The position numbers were made by a program, and so were the translations under genes. This document shows, in pieces, positions 14,735 through 23,572 of a stretch of 64,000 nucleotides of DNA (within the stretch, counting starts at the first letter, position 1; each line of letters opens with the position of its first letter). The notes below the pieces were generated by a model that made no database searches, was not told the DNA's origin, and saw only the letters and a list, made by a program, of their open reading frames with translations. Location of the stretch: contig NZ_QLSX01000003.1 of NCBI RefSeq assembly GCF_003268885.1, positions 1 through 64,000 of the forward strand, in the 5' to 3' direction. Origin of the DNA: Onishia taeanensis (lineage in GTDB: Bacteria > Pseudomonadota > Gammaproteobacteria > Pseudomonadales > Halomonadaceae).

Positions 14735-16474
14735 TCAGCGCGACGCGTTCGCCAGGCGATCCCCGGCGGTCTTTCCGGTATCGCTGCCGGCACCGGTTGA
14801 GCTCATTGCGTCGTCATAATCGCCCACGCGCTGGGCGATGGTGTCGAAGTCGAAGCGCTGGCTGCTCATCAGGCTCATGACCACACACACCAGGGTGCTG
14901 GTGCCGTAGGCGGTAAGCGAGGCCAGCAGCACGGTGTAGTCACGCAGGAAGTCGGTCGCGAACACCAGCATGGCCAGCATGGCCAGCACCCCGGCGATCA
15001 GCCCGGCGGCGCGGCCCAGGAAGCCAAACACCATCAAAGCAATGATGATGCCACCACCGATGCTGGCCAGGCCCTCGAAGGCCAGGGCGGTCAGCCCGCT
15101 CATGGGCAGCAGCTCGAAGCGCGCGATGCAGAAGGTAACCATGGCCACCAGCACCGAGGTGGTGAAGGCGGCGTTAGTCACCCGGTTCCAGAAGCAGCTG
15201 GCGATCACCGGGAAGACGATCGCTCCCCAGAGCGCGCCGACGAAGACCAGCATCACCAGGATATCGAGCGAGAAGCTGGCGAAGACGATGCCAACCGCAG
15301 TGGCGATGATCATGGTCAGGCGGCCGACCAGCAGCATGCGCTTGGGGTCGGCCTTGCCGCGGGCGATGTTCTTGCCGTAGACGTCGGCCATCATGATGGC
15401 GGACAGCGCCGAGAGGTCGGAGTCGGCGGTGGACGACAGCGAGCCGATCACCAGCACGAAGAACAGCGCGATGAACACCGGCGGCAGGTAGCCGGAGACC
15501 ATCTGCGGAATCAGGTTGTTCATGTCGCCGTCGAGCGGCTGGATGCCAAGCGTCAGGGCCATCAGACCGATCATGCCAAGGCCGATGACGATGGCGCCGT
15601 AGCCCACGGTAGCGGTGATGAAGGTCGGCTTGATGTGCTCTTCGTTGACCGCGAACAGGCGCTGGGAAATGGTCTGGTTGCCGATGGCGTAGGCCAGCAC
15701 GGCGACGAAGAACGGCGCGCCCTGATTGAGAATCGCATCGACGGAGAAGAAGTTGGCCTGCTCAGCCGTCAGGTTATCCAGACCGGCCACCAGCTCGCTG
15801 GGCCCGCCCATGGCAAAGAACACGGCGGGAATGATCACCACCGCGATGGCCATCAGCGCCACCAACTGGGCGAAGTCGGTCAGCACCGAGGCGCGGAAGC
15901 CGGACCACAGGGTATACAACAGCACGCCGATACCGGCGATGATCACCCCGGCCTGGAAGGAAAGCGGCGAGAGCACCGAGACCAGGGCGCCGGCAGCGGT
16001 GAAGTTCACCATCAGGCTGATGATGCTGCCAAGCACGTTGGAGAAGGCTAGGATCAGCTGGCTCGAGGAGCCATGGCGGGCGTGGATCAGCTCGCCGAGG
16101 GTGTGGGCGTTGGGAGCCAGCTTGCGAAAGCGCCGCCCGAACGGGTAGATGAACAGGATCATCAGCGCGCCCCACAGGCCGTAGTGGATGGGCCCCGAGA
16201 CGCCATAGGTGTAGCCGGAGGTAGCCGCGGCGTAGAAGGAGGCGGCCCAGATCCAGGTGGCGGTCATGCTGGCCGCGCCGATGCCGAAGCCGACCCGGTG
16301 GTTGGAGACCATGAAGGCGTCGGCGTCTTCTTTTTTCTTGCGGATGCCGAGCGTGAGGAGATAGGTGCCGCCATAGAAGGCGAACATCAGCAGCAGTACG
16401 GTGCTGGTCGAGAACTGGTGAAGAGACAGGCTGTTCAAGGGCATTCCTCGGTTGATGGGAACGTAGGCACTCAT
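14735..16474 (-). CDS. Sodium:solute symporter (SSS family)
   Basis: About 579 residues from ATG 16474. At least 13 hydrophobic helices are visible, including the SSS core motifs FGIGAASMTATWIWAASFY, NFTAAGALVSVLSPLSF and GSLSSTADSDLSALSAI, where the paired Ser residues belong to the Na2 site of SSS proteins. It should use the sodium gradient to import a small organic solute; the substrate cannot be told. Start is unclear: ATG 16444 has an adjacent GAGGA, TTG 16501 is also open. A 42-residue membrane protein follows it. Confidence 0.85.
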   Translation of the reverse strand: MSAYVPINRGMPLNSLSLHQFSTSTVLLLMFAFYGGTYLLTLGIRKKKEDADAFMVSNHRVGFGIGAASMTATWIWAASFYAAATSGYTYGVSGPIHYGLWGALMILFIYPFGRRFRKLAPNAHTLGELIHARHGSSSQLILAFSNVLGSIISLMVNFTAAGALVSVLSPLSFQAGVIIAGIGVLLYTLWSGFRASVLTDFAQLVALMAIAVVIIPAVFFAMGGPSELVAGLDNLTAEQANFFSVDAILNQGAPFFVAVLAYAIGNQTISQRLFAVNEEHIKPTFITATVGYGAIVIGLGMIGLMALTLGIQPLDGDMNNLIPQMVSGYLPPVFIALFFVLVIGSLSSTADSDLSALSAIMMADVYGKNIARGKADPKRMLLVGRLTMIIATAVGIVFASFSLDILVMLVFVGALWGAIVFPVIASCFWNRVTNAAFTTSVLVAMVTFCIARFELLPMSGLTALAFEGLASIGGGIIIALMVFGFLGRAAGLIAGVLAMLAMLVFATDFLRDYTVLLASLTAYGTSTLVCVVMSLMSSQRFDFDTIAQRVGDYDDAMSSTGAGSDTGKTAGDRLANASR

Positions 16475-17185
16475 CGGCCGGTCGTCTCGTCTGCTGCGCA
16501 AAACAGAGACGAACGGCGGCCCGCAGAGGCTGCGTCGTTGGATCGTTTCAGGATCGCGAAGGGGCGGCGGCCATGCGGCGTCAGCGAGATGACGCAGGCG
16601 CAGGAGGCCCCGGGATATCGGCCCAGACGGAGCCGATCAGGAGTCGCCGATCAGGCGCTTCCCGGCAGGCAGGACGGTGGCGGGCGACGTGGCATGCAGT
16701 GCCCTTGAGAAAATGCGGGGGTCGACATGGATTCCCTCTTGTTCGCTGACTGTGTAGGCCGGTGGCTGACGCCAGTGTCTGGCAGCAGCAGAGGCCGATC
16801 GCGTCACCGTTGAAGCGAGATATATGTGCGTTTTTGCAAGCTTGATACGACAGGGCGCGTTGCCCATTCGGGCCGTCGTGCTGACGCTGATGCCCGAAGA
16901 AGGGCGCTACCTTAATGATTTGTGCCGACCAAGTCCAATCGACTCCCAGCATGAAGTGAATGGTCGGGAGTGTCTGCGAACGTGTTTAGCCACGCTGGGC
17001 AAGGTTGACTGCTGGTCTCGTTGAACCAGGTTGACTGCCGGGTTCGTGGCTAGCTTCCATCCGTTGCGCAGGCAGTGATTGTCGGGTCGCCCCATGGCAC
17101 CGCAGTCCAATTTATTATACATTTGGGTAACAAGAGGCTGCTTGGCAGTCACTGCTCATCTCGAATGTGAATCGAAGGAAGCTGC
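16475..17185. other. 711-bp intergenic region without a convincing gene
   Basis: Separates the divergent symporter and hydroxyacid dehydrogenase genes. Open frames here lack family features or ribosome sites. It holds a 26-bp imperfect direct repeat near 17010-17049, each copy containing AGGTTGACTGC, so two possible -35 boxes (TTGACT) lie upstream of the dehydrogenase. Nothing else is recognised. Confidence 0.5.
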
Positions 17186-18142
17186 ATGACCAACGCGAAC
17201 CCGATCCTGGGCGTCTATCTGAGTGATTCACTCGACCTGGATGCCGTCTATGGTGACGCTCTGCGCAGCGCTGCCGATGACGTCGTTCTGCGTCATCCGC
17301 ACGAAATCGACAACCCTGAAGACGTGCGCTTTGCGATCTGCTGGTTGCCCAACGAGCAGGCCTTCGCGGCCTACCCCAACCTGACGCTTGCCATGTCGAT
17401 CGGCGCCGGTGTCGATGCCCTGTTGGCGCACCCTGGCCTTGGTGATGAGGTGCAGATCGCCCGGGTACGCGACCCGCATCAGGCCGACCTGATGGCAGGC
17501 TTTGCCGCGCACGAGGTGCTCAACCGCGAGCGCGAGTTCGCGACGCTTGAGCGCAATGCCGCCAAGGCCCACTGGGAGCCGCTGCCGATGCGCGCGCCGG
17601 CCTCCGCCAAGGTGGCGGTGCTGGGGCATGGCACCATGGGGCGCGCCGTGGTCGAGGCGATGGCCGCGCTGGGCTTTTCCGTGCGCGTGGCCTGCCGCAG
17701 CCAGCCACAAGCTCCGGTCAAGGGGGTGACCTACCTGACCGGCGACAGCGCAGTGATGGAGGCATCAAATGGCGCCGATTATCTGATCAATGTGCTGCCG
17801 CTGACGGCATCTACCGAGAACGTACTCGGCAAGGCCCTGTTCGCGAAGCTCGCCAAGGGCGCCTGGCTGGTGCAGATCGGCCGCGGTGAGCATCTGGTCG
17901 AGGACGACCTGGTCGAGGCCCTCGAGGCGGGCCAACTGGCGGGGGCGAGCCTGGATGTCTTTCGGGATGAGCCGCTGCCTGCCGATCATCCCTTCTGGCA
18001 GAATGAGCGCCTGCGCATCACACCGCATATCGCCAGTGACTCCCTGCCGGAGGTGGTCGCGGGTCAGGTGGTCGACACCGCCCGTGCCCTGCGCGATGGT
18101 CAGCCGCTGGCCATGGGCGTCGACCGCGCTCGCGGTTACTGA
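17186..18142 (+). CDS. GhrA-like glyoxylate/hydroxypyruvate reductase (D-2-hydroxyacid dehydrogenase)
   Basis: A 318-residue NAD(P)-dependent dehydrogenase. The Rossmann motif is VLGHGTMGRAV (about 147-157); the catalytic Arg lies in QIGRGEHLVEDDL and the His in ITPHIAS near residue 280. Overall it matches the GhrA subgroup, which reduces glyoxylate and hydroxypyruvate. ATG 17186 has GGAAG upstream. It lies 77 bp before a class II aldolase-like gene on the same strand, so both may handle hydroxy- or keto-acids in one short operon. Confidence 0.87.
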   Translation: MTNANPILGVYLSDSLDLDAVYGDALRSAADDVVLRHPHEIDNPEDVRFAICWLPNEQAFAAYPNLTLAMSIGAGVDALLAHPGLGDEVQIARVRDPHQADLMAGFAAHEVLNREREFATLERNAAKAHWEPLPMRAPASAKVAVLGHGTMGRAVVEAMAALGFSVRVACRSQPQAPVKGVTYLTGDSAVMEASNGADYLINVLPLTASTENVLGKALFAKLAKGAWLVQIGRGEHLVEDDLVEALEAGQLAGASLDVFRDEPLPADHPFWQNERLRITPHIASDSLPEVVAGQVVDTARALRDGQPLAMGVDRARGY

Positions 18143-18166
18143 AGCCACCCCTTTCCTTTGGCTATA

Positions 18167-18222
18167 AAAGAGCTCTGGTAAAGAGCTCTCGCTAAGGAAT
18201 TTTCGCTAAGGAGCGTCCGATG
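18167..18222 (+). repeat. 14-bp tandem repeat whose last unit carries the ribosome site
   Basis: Four 14-nt units: AAAGAGCTCTGGTA, AAGAGCTCTCGCTA, AGGAATTTTCGCTA and AGGAGCGTCCGATG. The last contains both AGGAG and the ATG of the downstream gene. Earlier units keep AAG or AGGAA at the same position, so the repeats look like copies of the ribosome-binding segment. Confidence 0.7.
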
Positions 18223-18987
18223 AGTCTCGATCAGCCCAAGCGCACCACGATCAGCAACACCGAACGAGAGGCCCGCATCGCGCTGGCGGCCTGCTATCGC
18301 CTGGCCGCCCACTACCGCATGACGGACCTGATCTATACCCATATCACCGCGCGGGTGCCGGGTGAGAAAGGTCACTTCCTGATCAACCCCTACGGTTGGC
18401 GCTGGGAAGAGATCACCGCCTCCTCGCTGGTGAAGATCGACGTCGACGGCCGCAAGGTCGATGACAGCCCGGAGGCAGTGAACCCGGCCGGCTTCACCAT
18501 CCATTCCGCGATCCATGGCGCCAGCCATGACGCGGCCTGGGTGATGCATACCCACACGCGGGCCGGGGTGGCGGTATCGTCGCTGGAAGACGGCCTCGAG
18601 ACGCGGCTCAACCAGATCGCGTTGCAGTTCCACGAGCGGGTGTCGTACCACGACTACGAAGGCATTGCCTTGGACCTGGCCGAGCGTGAGCGCATCGTGG
18701 CAAGCCTGGGGACTAACCCGGCGCTGGTGCTGCGCAACCATGGCCTGTTGACCACCGGCGCTTCGGCCGCCGAGATGTTCAATAACATGTTCTATCTCGA
18801 GCGCGCCTGCGAGCTTCAGGTGGCGGCGCAGTCCACCGGGCAGCCGCTGCGGCTGGTATCGGAAGACACGGCCCGCCATGTGGCTCGCCAGTACGATCAG
18901 ACCATCCATGAGGATGGCGATCTCGAGCTCGAATGGGCGGCGCACCTGCGCACCCTCGAGGCGCTGGACCCGAGCTACAGGGACTGA
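18220..18987 (+). CDS. Class II aldolase/adducin-family protein
   Basis: A 255-residue protein with the aldolase_II domain over most of its length. Zinc-ligand histidines are visible in HTHTRAGVAV (about residues 108-112) and in the C-terminal LRNHGLLTTG. Members include fuculose-phosphate aldolase and many uncharacterised cytoplasmic proteins; the bacterial group resembling adducin head domains has no settled substrate. AGGAG precedes ATG 18220. Co-directional with the GhrA-like gene and followed by a strong terminator. Confidence 0.85.
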   Translation: MSLDQPKRTTISNTEREARIALAACYRLAAHYRMTDLIYTHITARVPGEKGHFLINPYGWRWEEITASSLVKIDVDGRKVDDSPEAVNPAGFTIHSAIHGASHDAAWVMHTHTRAGVAVSSLEDGLETRLNQIALQFHERVSYHDYEGIALDLAERERIVASLGTNPALVLRNHGLLTTGASAAEMFNNMFYLERACELQVAAQSTGQPLRLVSEDTARHVARQYDQTIHEDGDLELEWAAHLRTLEALDPSYRD

Positions 18988-19041
18988 GCGGCATAGACCG
19001 GGCGCACGGCGAGACGCCAGCAGGACGCGCCTGGCAGTACG

Positions 19042-19080
19042 AAAAAAAAAGGGGGCGGCCAGTGGGCCGCCCCCTTTTTT
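19042..19080. terminator. Strong bidirectional rho-independent terminator
   Basis: Stem GGGGGCGGCC / GGCCGCCCCC with AGTG loop, flanked by A9 on the left and T6 on the right. It can end both the aldolase transcript and the converging ABC-transporter operon. Confidence 0.92.
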
Positions 19081-19144
19081 GTGGTGCATCGTCTCTTGCT
19101 GCCAGTGAACCCCGGCCTTGTGGGCAAGGCCGGGCAGGCGGCCG

Positions 19145-19975
19145 TCAGTGCGGCACGCGGTTCTCGAGCCAGCGCAGGCCGACGATCAGGATGCCGCTCA
19201 GGCACAGATAGACGGCGACCAGGAACAGCAGCGGTTCGTAGGTCAGGTAGGTGGTCTGGCGCACCTGAGTAATCACCGCATAGAGATCCATCACCGTGAT
19301 GGTAGCGACCAGCGGTGTGGACTTCAGCTGCAGGATGATCTCGCCAGTCAGCGTCGGCAGGGCGCGGTGCAGAGCACGCGGAAACCAGACCCGGGTGAAG
19401 ACCTTGAGCCGTGACATGCCGAAGGCCTCGGCGGCTTCCAGCTCGCCGTGGGGCACGCCGGCAAAGGCGCCGCGCATGATCTCGCCCTGGTAGGCGGCGA
19501 ACGATACGGTCAGGGCGATGAAGCCATAGGGCCAGGCCTGGCGCAGGTAGTCCCAGGCCCAGGAGTCACGGATCTCCGGGAACTGGCCGAACAGCGCGCC
19601 CAGGCCGAAGTAGAACAGCCACAGCTGCAGGAGCAGCGGGGTGCCGCGAATCACAGTGCAGAAACCGGTGGCCAGCCAGCGCAGCGGCCAGGCACCGCTG
19701 ACCTGCGCAAGCCCTAGGGGCAGGGCGAACAGGAAACCCACGACCACGCTTGAAAACAGCATGATCAGGGTCATCTGCAGGCCTTCCCAGAGCTTGGGCA
19801 GGTAGCGGGGCAGCCAGCTCCAGTCCATCAGCTGAATCGCGGCCACTAGGCCTACTATGAACAGAGCCAGCAGGATGATGCGATGGGGCTCGATCAGGCC
19901 CGACAGCTTGGTTAGTGTGCTCGTTCGCGAGGGTCGGGTGAGCGACGCGAGAGAGTGGGATTCAGACACAGGCAT
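19145..19975 (-). CDS. Polar amino-acid ABC transporter permease (HisM-like)
   Basis: A 276-residue permease with about six helices. The EAA loop that contacts the ATPase is visible (GELEAAEAFGMSRLKVFTRV). It belongs to the HisM/HisQ/ArtM group. About 55 N-terminal residues precede the core and include one helix. It is the last gene in the order ATPase, binding protein, permease, permease, 9 bp after the preceding permease. Confidence 0.9.
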   Translation of the reverse strand: MPVSESHSLASLTRPSRTSTLTKLSGLIEPHRIILLALFIVGLVAAIQLMDWSWLPRYLPKLWEGLQMTLIMLFSSVVVGFLFALPLGLAQVSGAWPLRWLATGFCTVIRGTPLLLQLWLFYFGLGALFGQFPEIRDSWAWDYLRQAWPYGFIALTVSFAAYQGEIMRGAFAGVPHGELEAAEAFGMSRLKVFTRVWFPRALHRALPTLTGEIILQLKSTPLVATITVMDLYAVITQVRQTTYLTYEPLLFLVAVYLCLSGILIVGLRWLENRVPH

Positions 19976-19984
19976 TCCTTGAAG

Positions 19985-20704
19985 TCAGCGTGCGGAGACA
20001 AGACCACGCCGTGCGTAGCGCTCGAAGCGGCGCAGGGCGAGGTTCGACACCAGCGTCAGCGCCAGGTACAGCACGCCCGCGGCCAGGAAGAACATGATGT
20101 AGGACTGGGTGGCACCGGCGGCCTGGCGGGTAACCAGGGTCAGCTCACTGAAACCGATCACGGCCAGCAGCGCCGTATCCTTGGTGGCGATCATCCACAG
20201 GTTGGCCATGCCGGGCAGGGCATGCGGCGTCATGGCCGGCAGCGTGACCCGGCGCAGTACCTTGCCGGGCGGCATGCCGAAGGCGTGAGCCGCTTCTATC
20301 TGGCCGCGGGGAATGGCCAGAATGGCGCCGCGAATGACCTCGGTCGCATAACCGCCCTGCACCAGGCCGATGACCAGGATGCCGGCGGTCAGGCCGTCGA
20401 TGTTGACGCTGCCGAAGCCCATGGCGGTCGAGGCCCGGCTCAGAAGGTCGGTGCCGACGTAGTAGAACAGCAGCATCAGTACCAGTTCGGGCACCGAGCG
20501 GATCACCATGGTGTAGATTTCCAGCAGGTCGCGGACGACCTTGTTGCCGTAGAGCTTGCCGGTGGCGCCGAAGATGCCGATCAGGATGCCCAGCAGATAG
20601 CCGCCTGCCGCCAGCTCGATCGAGCGCAGGAACCCGACCAGCAGCACCTTGCCCCAGCCGGGGGGCTCAAAGGCCAGCAGGCTTAAGTCGAAGACGGTCG
20701 TCAT
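19985..20704 (-). CDS. Polar amino-acid ABC transporter permease (HisQ-like)
   Basis: A 239-residue permease of the HisQ/ArtQ group; EAA loop GQIEAAHAFGMPPGKVLRRV. It forms the membrane channel as a heterodimer with the downstream permease. It follows the binding-protein gene after an internal hairpin terminator, an arrangement that usually keeps permease levels below binding-protein levels. Confidence 0.9.
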   Translation of the reverse strand: MTTVFDLSLLAFEPPGWGKVLLVGFLRSIELAAGGYLLGILIGIFGATGKLYGNKVVRDLLEIYTMVIRSVPELVLMLLFYYVGTDLLSRASTAMGFGSVNIDGLTAGILVIGLVQGGYATEVIRGAILAIPRGQIEAAHAFGMPPGKVLRRVTLPAMTPHALPGMANLWMIATKDTALLAVIGFSELTLVTRQAAGATQSYIMFFLAAGVLYLALTLVSNLALRRFERYARRGLVSAR

Positions 20705-20766
20705 GGGTGGCGATTATCCTTGTGAGTGGCGGATGTCCAACGGATGTCCAAGTAAAGGCGGAAAGA

Positions 20767-20793
20767 CGAAGGCCGCCCCAGGGGCGGCCTTCG
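20767..20793 (-). terminator. Intercistronic hairpin between binding-protein and permease genes
   Basis: Perfect 11-bp stem CGAAGGCCGCC / GGCGGCCTTCG with a 5-nt loop. On the minus strand it is followed by only a weak T-run (GTCTTTC), so it is probably a partial terminator or mRNA-stabilising stem. Confidence 0.7.
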
Positions 20794-20803
20794 CAGGCGG
20801 GCA

Positions 20804-21580
20804 TTAGCTGCCGTAGATGTCGAAGTCGAAGTAGGGCTCGGTGATGTCCTCATAGGTACCATCGGCACGCATCGCGTCGATGGCCGCATTGACGCGCTCC
20901 TTGAGCTCGGTATCGCCCTGGCGCAGGCCCACCCCGATGCCCTCGCTCATCAGCTCAGCATCGCTTGCCACGGCACCGCGGTATTCACAGCACGACTGGC
21001 CGGTCTCGGAATGGATGAAGGTCTGAACGGCCAGGGTGTCGGCGACCACCCCGTCCAGGCGGCCGGCGACCAGGTCCTGAAGCTCTTCATTGAGGGTCTG
21101 ATAGACCTTCAGATTGGCCGTGTCGGCGAAATGCTTACGCGCGTACTGTTCCTGGTTGGTGCCCGACTGAATGCCCAGATAAGCGCCTTCAACGCCCTCG
21201 GCAGTGGGCTGCACGTCGCTTGATTTGAGTGCCACGATGCCTGTGGGGCTGGCGTAATACTTGTTGGAGAAGGCGATCTGCTCGGCGCGCTCCGGGGTGA
21301 TCGACATCGAGCCGATGATCATGTCGATCTTGCCGGTTTTGAGGGCCGGGATGATGCCTTCCCACGCGACCGGCTTCAGCTCGCATTCTGCGTCCAGGCG
21401 GCCACAGAGCTCATCGATGAAGTCGATTTCCCAGCCCGACCAGTCACCGGCGGCATCCGGCGAGTAGAAGGGGGGGTAGGGCTCGGCGGACAGGCCGATC
21501 TTGTAGGTGTCGGCCAGAACCGGTGCAGCGAAAAGGCTCAGGCCAATCAGGCCGGCGGTCGCGGTGAGTGTCTTGAACAT
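20804..21580 (-). CDS. Periplasmic amino-acid-binding protein (ArgT/HisJ-like)
   Basis: A 258-residue type-II periplasmic binding protein. Residues 1-23 are a signal peptide (ending AAPVLA). The fold markers YKIGLSAEPYPPFYSPD, GWEIDFIDELCGRLDAECEL and GKIDMIIGSMSITPERAEQI are those of lysine/arginine/ornithine/histidine-binding proteins. Two Cys in GQSCCEYRG correspond to a region often holding a disulfide-like insert in this group. Delivers a cationic or polar amino acid to the permease pair. Confidence 0.9.
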   Translation of the reverse strand: MFKTLTATAGLIGLSLFAAPVLADTYKIGLSAEPYPPFYSPDAAGDWSGWEIDFIDELCGRLDAECELKPVAWEGIIPALKTGKIDMIIGSMSITPERAEQIAFSNKYYASPTGIVALKSSDVQPTAEGVEGAYLGIQSGTNQEQYARKHFADTANLKVYQTLNEELQDLVAGRLDGVVADTLAVQTFIHSETGQSCCEYRGAVASDAELMSEGIGVGLRQGDTELKERVNAAIDAMRADGTYEDITEPYFDFDIYGS

Positions 21581-21653
21581 GGGGATTACCTCTCTTGTTT
21601 TAGGCGTTCTTGGCAGACGGGTTACACCTGCCGTTTAGGGTGTTTACGCGTGT

Positions 21654-21740
21654 CGTTGATGACGGCGTCGTTGATAAAGCTATCGTTAATAAAACCGTAT
21701 TGATGAAGCCGTGTTGATAAAGCTGTGTTGATAAAGAAAC
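21654..21740. repeat. 14/15-bp degenerate tandem repeat, six units
   Basis: Units with consensus CGTTGATAAAGCCGT: 21654, 21669, 21684 (15 bp each), then 21699, 21713 and 21727 (14 bp each). It fills the space between the ATP-binding gene and the binding-protein gene. On the minus strand units read as ACAGCTTTATCAAC. No protein is encoded. Confidence 0.75.
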
Positions 21741-21748
21741 GCAGGCGG

Positions 21749-22519
21749 TCAGGCCACCGAACTGATGAACTGTTTCAAGTGCGGCGATCGGGGATCGCCA
21801 AAGATCTGATCGGGAGGGCCCTGCTCTTCGATGACGCCTTCTCGGAGGAACACCACGTGGCTTGCCACGTCTCGTGCGAAGGCCATCTCGTGGGTCACCA
21901 GCATCATGGTGCGCTGCTCGGCGGCCAGATCGCGGATCACGGATAGCACCTCGCCGACCAGCTCCGGGTCGAGCGCCGAGGTGGGTTCATCGAACAACAT
22001 GGCCAGCGGATCGACCGCCAGCACCCGGGCAATGGCGGCGCGTTGCTGCTGCCCGCCGGACATGAAGCCCGGATACATCGACTGCTTGCTGCCAAGCCCG
22101 ACTCGGTCGAGCAGCTTCTCGGCGCGGTGAATGGCCTCGTCGCGCTTCATGCCCAGTACGTGGATGGGCACCTCGATGACGTTTTCCAGCACCGTGCGGT
22201 GCGGCCAGAGGTTGAAGTTCTGAAAGACCATGCCGAGGTGGGCGCGGATGCGCTGGACCTGACGGCGGTCGGCGATTTCCATGTCGCCATGGCGAGAGGC
22301 TCGCATGCGATAGGTTTCGCCTTGAATTGCCACCTCGCCCGATGTCGGGCGTTCCAGCAGGTTGATGCATCTGAGCAGCGTCGATTTACCCGAGCCCGAG
22401 CCGCCAATGATGGCGACGATATCGCCCTGGCCGGCGGTCAGGGAAATGCCCTTCAGGACCTCTAGGGGGCCGAATCGCTTGCGCAGGTCGCGTATCTCTA
22501 TTGCAGGTTCGTTTGCCAT
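21749..22519 (-). CDS. Polar amino-acid ABC transporter ATP-binding protein (HisP-like)
   Basis: A 256-residue ABC ATPase: Walker A GGSGSGKS, signature MSGGQQQRAAIARVL, Walker B AMLFDEPTSALDPE, H-loop in MMLVTHEM. It powers the import system encoded by the next three genes. ATG 22519, with GAGAGAA just upstream, fits the family start; ATG 22531 or 22576 would add non-conserved residues. It is the first gene of the operon, facing a TetR regulator across a gap with an inverted repeat and a tandem repeat. Confidence 0.92.
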   Translation of the reverse strand: MANEPAIEIRDLRKRFGPLEVLKGISLTAGQGDIVAIIGGSGSGKSTLLRCINLLERPTSGEVAIQGETYRMRASRHGDMEIADRRQVQRIRAHLGMVFQNFNLWPHRTVLENVIEVPIHVLGMKRDEAIHRAEKLLDRVGLGSKQSMYPGFMSGGQQQRAAIARVLAVDPLAMLFDEPTSALDPELVGEVLSVIRDLAAEQRTMMLVTHEMAFARDVASHVVFLREGVIEEQGPPDQIFGDPRSPHLKQFISSVA

Positions 22520-22603
22520 TGATTCTCTCATCTCTGGGGGCGCCCATCTGCCTCCTGGAGGGGGAAACGTCGTCATCTAGCAGGCGCTTGCAATTAGTTC
22601 CTT

Positions 22604-22621
22604 GTTATACGACAGTATAAC
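22604..22621. promoter_or_regulatory. Inverted repeat upstream of the ABC operon
   Basis: GTTATAC-GACA-GTATAAC, a perfect 7-bp inverted repeat 85 bp upstream of the ATP-binding gene. Likely operator for the divergent TetR protein or another regulator of amino-acid uptake; binding is inferred. Confidence 0.55.
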
Positions 22622-22756
22622 TGTAAGCCAAGTACAGCGAGATTCAAAGCCTCAATATTAAACGAAAGGCTAGCCAGACGCTTTATGGTCGGCAGTTTCA
22701 AGGGCAGATCTGGTGTCAAAACCACCAGGTTTTTCAGCGGCTTGACTCATGTAGGG

Positions 22757-22854
22757 GCGCCCACTCGGAGCGGTCTTTATGAAGCGGTCTTTGTGAATTG
22801 AGCTTTATGAAGCCGAATCGCTGAGGCGGCCTATATGCAGCGAAGCGCCGAGAG
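22757..22854. repeat. 14-bp degenerate tandem repeat, seven units
   Basis: Exact 14-nt phase from 22757: the clearest units are CGGTCTTTATGAAG, CGGTCTTTGTGAAT, TGAGCTTTATGAAG and CGGCCTATATGCAG. It occupies the leader just before the TetR gene. The core CTTTATGAAG resembles the minus-strand core of the repeat at 21654-21740. Confidence 0.75.
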
Positions 22855-22875
22855 GGATGCTTCTTACCGGAAACG

Positions 22876-23562
22876 ATGGGGACTATGAGCAGGAAATCAT
22901 TTCAGCGTTGGTCCATGGATGCGCGGCGACGCAGCTTGCTCGAAGCCACTCTGGACTGTGTCGCCGAGCACGGCATGAGCGGTGCCAGTGCCCGGCGGGT
23001 GGCCGAGCGTGCCGGCGTGACGGCGGGGTTAATTCGTCATTACTTCGGTTCCAAAGACGCGATGGTGAGTGCCGCCTACGGCTACCTGATCGGGCAACTG
23101 ACCGGCGAAGCCGAGGAATCGGCAGAGAAGGCCGGCGAGGAGCCCGAGCAACGCCTGGCGCGCTTCATCGTCGCCAACGTGACGGCGCCCAACCTGTCGC
23201 CACGCAAGGTGGCGCTCTGGGCCACGTTCATCGGCCGCGTGCGCACCGATCCTGGCTATGCCGACATCCACCGTGAGAGCTATCGCGAATTCCTGATCCT
23301 GCTGGAAACGCTGATTCACCCGCTGCTGCTGGCGCTCAAACGTCCCGCGGACCCTGTCACCTGCCAGCACTACGCCATTGCCCTGAACGCGCTGATCGAT
23401 GGCCTGTGGCTGGAAGGGGGGCTCGGGCACGGCCTTTATGACACGGCGCTGCTACCAAGGATTGCGCTGAGTGCGGCGGAGGGCATCCTCGCACTGCCGA
23501 CCAATACCCTGATGCAGCATATTGCCGCCCCCTCAATGTCTTCTCAACACGCAACACGATAG
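22876..23562 (+). CDS. TetR-family regulator (BetI-like)
   Basis: A 228-residue TetR protein: HTH at about 18-62 (LLEATLDCVAEHGMSGASARRVAERAG, LIRHYFGSKDAMVSAAYGYL) and a C-terminal ligand domain of the BetI type. ATG 22876 has GGAAACG upstream; ATG 22885 is an alternative. It precedes an aminotransferase by 10 bp and is divergent from the amino-acid ABC operon, so it likely regulates uptake and use of one amino acid. Despite the BetI-like look no bet genes are near, so a choline role is not supported. Confidence 0.85.
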   Translation: MGTMSRKSFQRWSMDARRRSLLEATLDCVAEHGMSGASARRVAERAGVTAGLIRHYFGSKDAMVSAAYGYLIGQLTGEAEESAEKAGEEPEQRLARFIVANVTAPNLSPRKVALWATFIGRVRTDPGYADIHRESYREFLILLETLIHPLLLALKRPADPVTCQHYAIALNALIDGLWLEGGLGHGLYDTALLPRIALSAAEGILALPTNTLMQHIAAPSMSSQHATR

Positions 23563-23572
23563 GAAACGTCTC

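Noticed and set aside
16581-16952. 123-residue minus-strand frame in the symporter/dehydrogenase gap
   Set aside because: Cysteine- and His-rich composition typical of noncoding high-GC DNA; no start signal or family resemblance.
21654-22854. Tandem repeats considered as a CRISPR array or plasmid-type iterons
   Set aside because: No spacers and far too short and degenerate for CRISPR; not near a replication gene, so iterons are unsupported.
22876-23562. BetI, choline-responsive regulator
   Set aside because: Only general BetI-like features; no betA, betB or betT genes nearby. Left as an unspecified TetR regulator.
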